Shown here piece by piece: positions 15,634-19,574 of a stretch of 19,574 nucleotides of DNA (position 1 is the stretch's first letter; the number at the start of each line of letters is the position of its first letter). Position numbers and translations under genes: made by a program. Below the pieces are notes generated by a model that saw only the letters and a program-made list of their open reading frames with translations, did not search any database and was not told the origin of the DNA. The stretch is from Prevotellaceae bacterium UBA1786 (GTDB taxonomy: Bacteria; Bacteroidota; Bacteroidia; Bacteroidales; Bacteroidaceae): NCBI GenBank assembly GCA_002314525.1, contig DCGE01000028.1:9345-28918 (forward strand), written 5' to 3'.

Positions 15634-15725
15634 TACTCAAAAAAAGGACTTGCAATAATCGCCAGTACAGCTATACATATTAGTACCACGTCAAAAAAAG
15701 ACAACTCAAAATCACACATAAACTC

Positions 15726-16280
15726 ATGGTTTTACCAATGTACATATTCGGCCAGCCTATTCTGCGCAAAGAAGCCGAAGATATCACGAAGGATTATCCT
15801 GAACTTCAGGTACTTATCCAGAACATGTATGAGACAATGCAGAAAGCTGACGGAGTCGGCCTAGCAGGTCCGCAGGTCGGACTGCCCATCCGCCTGTTCG
15901 TCATTGACCTCGACCCACTTAAGGAAGACTTCCCTCAGTACGAGGGTTTCCTCCATGCATTCATCAACCCTCAGATTCTCGATGAGAGTGAAGAGACCGA
16001 AAACATGGAAACAGGATGTCTCAGCCTGCCGGGAATCCACGAGAGCGTGCGCCGTCCAAAGTCCATCCATGTCACCTACTTTGATGAGAACTGGACCGAA
16101 CATGATGAATGGCTCGACGAGTTCCTCGCCCGTGTATTCCAGCACGAGTACGACCACCTTGACGGAAAACTCTTCGTTGACCACCTCTCACCGCTCCGCA
16201 AGCAGATAATCAAAAAGAAGCTTGTCAACATGGCAAAAGGCAACTTCAGTTGCTCATACAAAGTCAAAGGGATGAGATAA
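15726..16280 (+). CDS. def: Peptide deformylase
   Basis: The product has 184 residues. It removes the formyl group from the initiator methionine of new proteins. The three metal-site motifs are present: GVGLAGPQVG (43-52, with Gln50), TGCLSLPG (96-103, with Cys98) and QHEYDHLDG (139-147, with His140, Glu141 and His144). Two positions depart from the usual motifs: GLAGPQ in place of GLAAPQ, and TGCLS in place of EGCLS. All catalytic and metal-binding residues remain. The start MVLPMYIFGQPILRK fits the Bacteroidetes N terminus. The TPR gene begins four bases after its stop. Confidence 0.95.
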   Translation: MVLPMYIFGQPILRKEAEDITKDYPELQVLIQNMYETMQKADGVGLAGPQVGLPIRLFVIDLDPLKEDFPQYEGFLHAFINPQILDESEETENMETGCLSLPGIHESVRRPKSIHVTYFDENWTEHDEWLDEFLARVFQHEYDHLDGKLFVDHLSPLRKQIIKKKLVNMAKGNFSCSYKVKGMR

Positions 16281-16284
16281 GAAA

Positions 16285-17988
16285 ATGAGTCATACAAAGC
16301 ATCTCTTCATCAAGGCTCTTACGATAGCACTTATGCTTACCGGATGGATACCTGCCACACTTACCAGACTCTCGGCCCAGATCAACACCGAGACCATGAT
16401 GAATGTAGGAAGAAATGCCTTGTATTTCCATGACTATGTTCTTTCAATTCAGTATTTCAACATAGTCATCAATTCCAAACCATACCTATATCAGCCGTAT
16501 TTCTATCGGGGGCTCTCCAAGTACTACCTCGAAGATTTTTCGGGCGCACTCTCAGATTTTGAGGAAGTGATACGTCTCAATCCCTACTATACTGATACAT
16601 ACCAGCTTCGCGGACTGTGCCACATCAACATGTCCGACTATTCCCACGCAGCCGACGACTTCCGAAAATCCTACGAGGCAGAACCCAACAACAAGGGCTT
16701 CTTCCACAATATCGTATACTGCTACATGCAGATGGACAGCCTGAATATGGCTGAACTGGAAGCCGACTCGCTGCTTCGCCGCTGGCCCGACTATCCCGAC
16801 GGGCTCCTCCTACTGGCCAATATCAAGATCAAGCAGAAGAATTGGGAAGCAGCCGACAGCTGTGCAGAGCGAATCCTTCTCAAGGACTCACTCCATCAGG
16901 GTGCACATCGGCTCAAGAGCGGCTACTACATCGAGAAGAAAGAATGGGACAAAGCCATCAGCCATCTCGACACAATACTCCACCGCAACCCTTCGAGCAT
17001 CAACACACTCAACCTCAAGGCCAACATATTATTATATAATAAGGAGTACCAGAAAGCAGAAACGGTACTCACTCAGTCGCTCGAATTACAGCCCAAAGAC
17101 ATACGCAACCTCATGAACCGTGCCGTGTGCTTCTACTACCTTGACAACCTGCGTGGACAGATGAAGGACTACGACACCATACTCGAGCTCGACCCCGAGA
17201 ACTTCTTCGCACACTACAACCGAGGACAGCTCCGCGCCTTCGTAGGCGAAGACAACAAAGCCATCGAAGACTTCAACTATATCATCTCCAAGGACCCCGA
17301 CGACATGATGGCAATCTTCAACCGTGCCGTACTCTACGACAAAATCGGAGAATACCGCAAGGCAATACGCGATCTCAACAAAGTCATCAAAGAATTTCCC
17401 AAATTCAACGATGGCTATCGCATGCGTGCCGAAGCCAAACGCAAAATCGGAGATACACAGGGAGCCATACGCGATGAAGAGCACTACATGAAAGAGTCTA
17501 TCGCTCACCAGTTTGGCTATTCCACACCTACCTCACAGATGAAGAACAAGGCCATGCGTCACCGATCTGAAATCAACCTCGACAACTACGAGCAACTCGT
17601 GGCCGATGAAGAATCCGAGAAGGAGCCAGAGATGCTTGCCGAGGAACAGGGCTACAAGAGCGAATACCGCGGACGCATACAGAACAAAAAAGTCGAGGCC
17701 AAACTTCTCGACGAGCTCAAAGTAGATAACTCTCTCTTCCCTAAAGCCGTCACACTCTATAACCAAGGATGTCAGGCAGCCCGCAACGGCAAGCCCGATC
17801 AGGCAACCGAACTCTTCACCCAAGCCATACAAGAACGTCCCGACTTCGCTGAAGCCTTCTTCAACCGCGGACTACTCCACATCTTCAAGGACGAAATCAA
17901 ACAAGGTATCGCCGACCTCTCCATGTCTGGCCAGATGGGCATCTACTCAGCATACAGTATCATCAAACAATACCAGAACAAAAGATAA
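16285..17988 (+). CDS. Exported tetratricopeptide-repeat protein of unknown function
   Basis: The product has 567 residues. A signal peptide is predicted (basic start, hydrophobic 8-20, cleavage after LSA at about 31), so the protein is periplasmic or outer-membrane associated. TPR units cover about 37-400, with well-formed repeats such as PYFYRGLSKYYLEDFSGALS (71-90), ALSDFEEVIRLNP, AHYNRGQLRAFVGEDNKAIE and AIFNRAVLYDKIGEYRKAIR. A charged, non-TPR linker (about 403-480, rich in Glu and Lys) separates them from a final repeat pair (about 486-550). No catalytic motif is present. TPR proteins act as scaffolds. It follows def by four bases and is probably co-transcribed. The stop lies four bases before the inverted repeat of the element at 17992. 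Confidence 0.92.
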   Translation: MSHTKHLFIKALTIALMLTGWIPATLTRLSAQINTETMMNVGRNALYFHDYVLSIQYFNIVINSKPYLYQPYFYRGLSKYYLEDFSGALSDFEEVIRLNPYYTDTYQLRGLCHINMSDYSHAADDFRKSYEAEPNNKGFFHNIVYCYMQMDSLNMAELEADSLLRRWPDYPDGLLLLANIKIKQKNWEAADSCAERILLKDSLHQGAHRLKSGYYIEKKEWDKAISHLDTILHRNPSSINTLNLKANILLYNKEYQKAETVLTQSLELQPKDIRNLMNRAVCFYYLDNLRGQMKDYDTILELDPENFFAHYNRGQLRAFVGEDNKAIEDFNYIISKDPDDMMAIFNRAVLYDKIGEYRKAIRDLNKVIKEFPKFNDGYRMRAEAKRKIGDTQGAIRDEEHYMKESIAHQFGYSTPTSQMKNKAMRHRSEINLDNYEQLVADEESEKEPEMLAEEQGYKSEYRGRIQNKKVEAKLLDELKVDNSLFPKAVTLYNQGCQAARNGKPDQATELFTQAIQERPDFAEAFFNRGLLHIFKDEIKQGIADLSMSGQMGIYSAYSIIKQYQNKR

Positions 17989-18128
17989 AAAATAATTACT
18001 GTCCGGTAAACATTCTTTAGGATAGTAATAGTTGAGTCTGGATTCATATCACATTTAGTCTTCCGACAACGCACCCTTAGTCTGTCGCAACAACACATCA
18101 AGTCAGACGACTCCTCACCTTGAGTCTG

Positions 18129-18144
18129 TAAGATAACTATCTTA
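18129..18144. repeat. Perfect 7-bp inverted repeat TAAGATA-AC-TATCTTA
   Basis: TAAGATA and TATCTTA are separated by two bases, a near-palindrome that could be a protein-binding dyad. A shorter copy, GATA-AC-TATC, is at 18154-18163 in the next 22-bp unit. Confidence 0.5.
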
Positions 18145-18165
18145 ACGTTGTAGGATAACTATCAT

Positions 18166-18182
18166 GCAGACTGAGTGTCTGC
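18166..18182. repeat. 6-bp inverted repeat GCAGAC-TGAGT-GTCTGC
   Basis: A perfect six-base stem with a five-base loop sits where the 22-bp array changes from AGTC to GACT words. No T-run follows, so it is not a standard terminator. Confidence 0.5.
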
Positions 18183-18319
18183 TCTCGTGTGACTCATCAT
18201 TCTTTCTCGTGCGACTCAGACACTGCACTAGCATTACTGACTATGCGATTGTATCCTCATAACCATATCATAAACGGCCTTTTTTGATTAACTGGGGGCA
18301 TACTTCTTTCAGGAAAGCA

Positions 18320-18349
18320 TCTGCAACACCGAATAATGAATGTTGCGGA
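18320..18349. repeat. 9-bp hairpin in the right half of the candidate MITE
   Basis: TCTGCAACA (18320-18328) can pair with TGTTGCGGA (18341-18349), including one G-U pair, around a 12-base loop. It lies outside the periodic array. Its role is unknown. Confidence 0.4.
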
Positions 18350-18392
18350 CGGCTAATTCTATGCAAAACAAGTTCTAGCGGACAGCAATAAT

Positions 18393-18445
18393 AAAAAAGC
18401 GAAAACCGGCTATCATACTAAGGTAGCCTGTTTCGTTGTATTTTA
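18393..18445. terminator. Bidirectional intrinsic terminator between the TPR gene and asnA
   Basis: The left arm 18400-18414 (ending GGCTATC) pairs with the right arm 18422-18435 (starting GGTAGCC) around a seven-base loop, with the outer CGAAA/TTTCG pairing extending the stem to about 14 pairs with small mismatches. On the minus strand the stem is followed by GCTTTTTTAT, a good terminator for asnA. On the plus strand it is followed by TTGTATTTT, weaker but usable for the convergent TPR unit. Confidence 0.6.
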
Positions 18446-18490
18446 AAGATTGAAATTGCACCTATTCCAGTATAGGAATAACTGCAGGGT

Positions 18491-19525
18491 TTAAATCAGC
18501 GGCATTTTGTTTTGTTTGCAGATGGTACGCATCTCATCAGGCCAGATACTGGCTTGGATTTCACCGATATGGGCTTTGTGGAGCAACATCATGCAGAGGC
18601 GGCTCTGGCCGATACCTCCTCCGATGGAAAGTGGCAGTTCGCCGGCGAGAAGTTTCTTATGGAAATAGAGTTCGGCTCTCTCGTCCTTACCCTGGATCTG
18701 AAGTTGGCGACGGAGAGCCTTCTGATCAACACGGATTCCCATCGATGAAATCTCTATGCTACGTTCAAGAACGGGATACCAGAAGAGTATATCGCCGTTG
18801 AGTCCTGAGAAACCGTCAGAATTAGGTGTAGACCAGTCGTCGTAGTCAGGTGCACGGAGGTCGTGGGGTTCTCCATCGGAGAGTTTGCCACCTATTCCAA
18901 TGATGAACACTGCACCGTACTTGCGGCATATCTCATGTTCGCGTTCCTTTGGGGTGAGGTCGGGATACATCTGGAGCAGTTCCTCAGCATGAATGAAATG
19001 GATTGTCTCAGAAAGGAATGGCTTAATCTGTGGATAGCGTTCGCAGACGAGGTATTCGGTACGTTGGATAGCATTGAAGATATTACAGACGATTTGTTTG
19101 AGAAAACCGACGGTTCGGTCTTCGGCACGCATGGTGCGTTCCCAGTCCCACTGATCAACATAGAGGGAATGGAGGTTGTCGAGTTCCTCGTCACCGCGGA
19201 TGGCATTCATATCGGTATAAAGGCCATAACCGGCAGGGATATTGTATTCGCCAAGCATGACTCGTTTCCACTTAGCGAGCGAATGGACCACTTCGGCAAC
19301 CTGGTCACCCATGTCCTTGATAGGGAAACTGACTGGGCGTTCCACGCCACTTAAGTCGTCGTTGAGTCCAAGTCCACGAAGGACGAATAGCGGTGCCGTG
19401 ACACGACGAAGACGAAGAGCCGTGGAGAGGTTCTGCTGGAAAAAATCCTTTATTTCCTTGATTGCCTGTTCGGTCTCAAGGTTATTGAGTAGCTGTGAAT
19501 AGCCTTCTGGCACTAAAAGATTCAT
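18491..19525 (-). CDS. asnA: Aspartate-ammonia ligase (asparagine synthetase A)
   Basis: The product has 344 residues (E. coli AsnA has 330) and spans the full family. AsnA makes asparagine from aspartate, ammonia and ATP in the cytoplasm; its fold resembles class II aspartyl-tRNA synthetases. Family stretches are RVTAPLFVLRGLGLNDDLSG, VERPVSFPIKDMG, VDQWDWE, FIIGIGGKLSDGEPHDLRAPDYDDW (196-230 region) and the C-terminal LPLSIGGGIGQSRLCMMLL. The ATG lies 16 bases after the tRNA 3' end, which leaves no room for its own promoter, so it probably shares the tRNA transcript. A terminator is present downstream at 18393-18435. Confidence 0.97.
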   Translation of the reverse strand: MNLLVPEGYSQLLNNLETEQAIKEIKDFFQQNLSTALRLRRVTAPLFVLRGLGLNDDLSGVERPVSFPIKDMGDQVAEVVHSLAKWKRVMLGEYNIPAGYGLYTDMNAIRGDEELDNLHSLYVDQWDWERTMRAEDRTVGFLKQIVCNIFNAIQRTEYLVCERYPQIKPFLSETIHFIHAEELLQMYPDLTPKEREHEICRKYGAVFIIGIGGKLSDGEPHDLRAPDYDDWSTPNSDGFSGLNGDILFWYPVLERSIEISSMGIRVDQKALRRQLQIQGKDERAELYFHKKLLAGELPLSIGGGIGQSRLCMMLLHKAHIGEIQASIWPDEMRTICKQNKMPLI

Positions 19526-19541
19526 AGGGGAGATTATTGTG

Positions 19542-19574
19542 AGCCGAATGCGGGACTCGAACCCGCGACCTACG
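19542..19574 (-). tRNA. tRNA 3' half (partial, runs off right edge), possibly tRNA-Thr
   Basis: The minus strand shows a complete T arm, GCGGG-TTCGAGT-CCCGC, a variable region AGGTC, an acceptor 3' strand ATTCGGC and a discriminator T at 19542. CCA is not encoded (CAC follows), as often in this phylum. The anticodon lies beyond the window. The implied acceptor 5' strand GCCGAAT and U73 resemble Bacteroidetes tRNA-Thr as I remember it. The pattern does not look like tRNA-Asn, which usually has G73. Confidence 0.85.

Larger units (their letters stand above)
18013..18254. repeat. Degenerate 22-bp-periodic tandem array (about 11 units)
   Basis: The motif AGTC(T/A) occurs at 18035, 18057, 18079, 18101 and 18123, each exactly 22 bases apart. 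The units at 18123 and 18145 share GTAxGATAACTATC at the same phase. From 18191 the phase continues with the opposite-strand motif GACTCA at 18191 and 18213, again 22 apart and each preceded by CTCGTG(T/C). Outside these words the units have diverged widely. There is no reading frame through it. Confidence 0.7.
17992..18392. mobile_element. Candidate MITE (about 400 bp, imperfect terminal inverted repeats)
   Basis: The ends ATAATTACTGTCCGGTAAAC (17992-18011) and, read on the minus strand, ATTATTGCTGTCCGCTAGAA (18392-18373) match at about 15-16 of 20 positions around a shared CTGTCCG core. The span has no plausible gene, begins four bases after the TPR stop and contains periodic repeats and hairpins, all as expected for a miniature inverted-repeat element. 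A direct target duplication is ambiguous because both flanks are AATAAT-like A/T sequence. P. gingivalis carries repeat-filled MITEs ('BrickBuilt'), which offers a precedent. No transposase or second copy is in the window, so this remains a candidate. Confidence 0.5.

Noticed and set aside
15634..15725. Hidden small gene or promoter between ruvX and def
   Set aside because: No TAnnTTTG box and no credible short frame; only two similar A-rich words (TCAAAAAAAG-type) are visible.
17086..17508. 140-residue antisense open frame inside the TPR gene, and similar long antisense frames at 17533-17832 and 18863-19354
   Set aside because: They lie opposite confidently identified genes, have biased composition expected from reverse frames and show no family motifs.
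18013..18254. 22-bp periodic region as a CRISPR array
   Set aside because: Units are contiguous and diverged, with no identical repeats separated by unique spacers, and no cas gene is present.
19526..19541. T-box or other leader control of asnA
   Set aside because: Only 16 bases separate it from the tRNA; there is no room for a leader structure.

Overview
The window reads as chromosomal DNA of a Bacteroidales bacterium, most likely Prevotella-like. The main evidence is the repeated use of the Bacteroidetes -7 promoter box (TAnnTTTG) upstream of gene groups, together with gene content typical of the order: the mreBCD-mrdA-rodA cell-shape cluster, a paaK/ACT-domain module, a tRNA without an encoded CCA end, and the ruvX-def-TPR block. 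Genus is inference.

Layout, left to right. (1) 1-2684, minus strand: a methionine cluster metA > metF > metH, with metH running off the left edge. metA has the residue signature of an acetyl-CoA user rather than a succinyl-CoA user. (2) 2761-4050, minus: a DeoD-type purine nucleoside phosphorylase followed by an Sfp-type phosphopantetheinyl transferase. (3) 4170-5519, plus: a lone secreted GH28 pectinase-like enzyme. Its 3' end overlaps rodA by 11 bases in convergent orientation. (4) 5509-11189, minus: mreB > mreC > mreD > mrdA (PBP2) > rodA, the complete elongasome core, behind a textbook Bacteroidetes promoter. (5) 11297-14354, minus: two tandem, divergent phenylacetate-CoA ligase paralogues followed by a double ACT-domain protein. 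This is a likely arylacetate/aromatic amino acid module, preceded by regularly spaced repeated motifs over the promoter. (6) 14428-15105, minus: a YfiH/LACC1-type purine nucleoside-processing enzyme. (7) 15205-17988, plus: ruvX, peptide deformylase and a secreted TPR-repeat protein. (8) 17989-18490: a 500-base gene-free stretch. It holds a candidate miniature inverted-repeat element (about 400 bp, imperfect 20-bp terminal inverted repeats), an internal degenerate array with strict 22-bp periodicity, and a bidirectional terminator. (9) 18491-19525, minus: asnA, directly downstream of a tRNA whose 3' end lies at the right edge.

Most of the window is conserved housekeeping. The parts that deserve a second look are the 22-bp-periodic element at 17992-18392, the promoter repeats and paired ligases of the paaK module, the tRNA-asnA junction, and the MetA specificity residue. 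I found no convincing new defence or mobile gene system.
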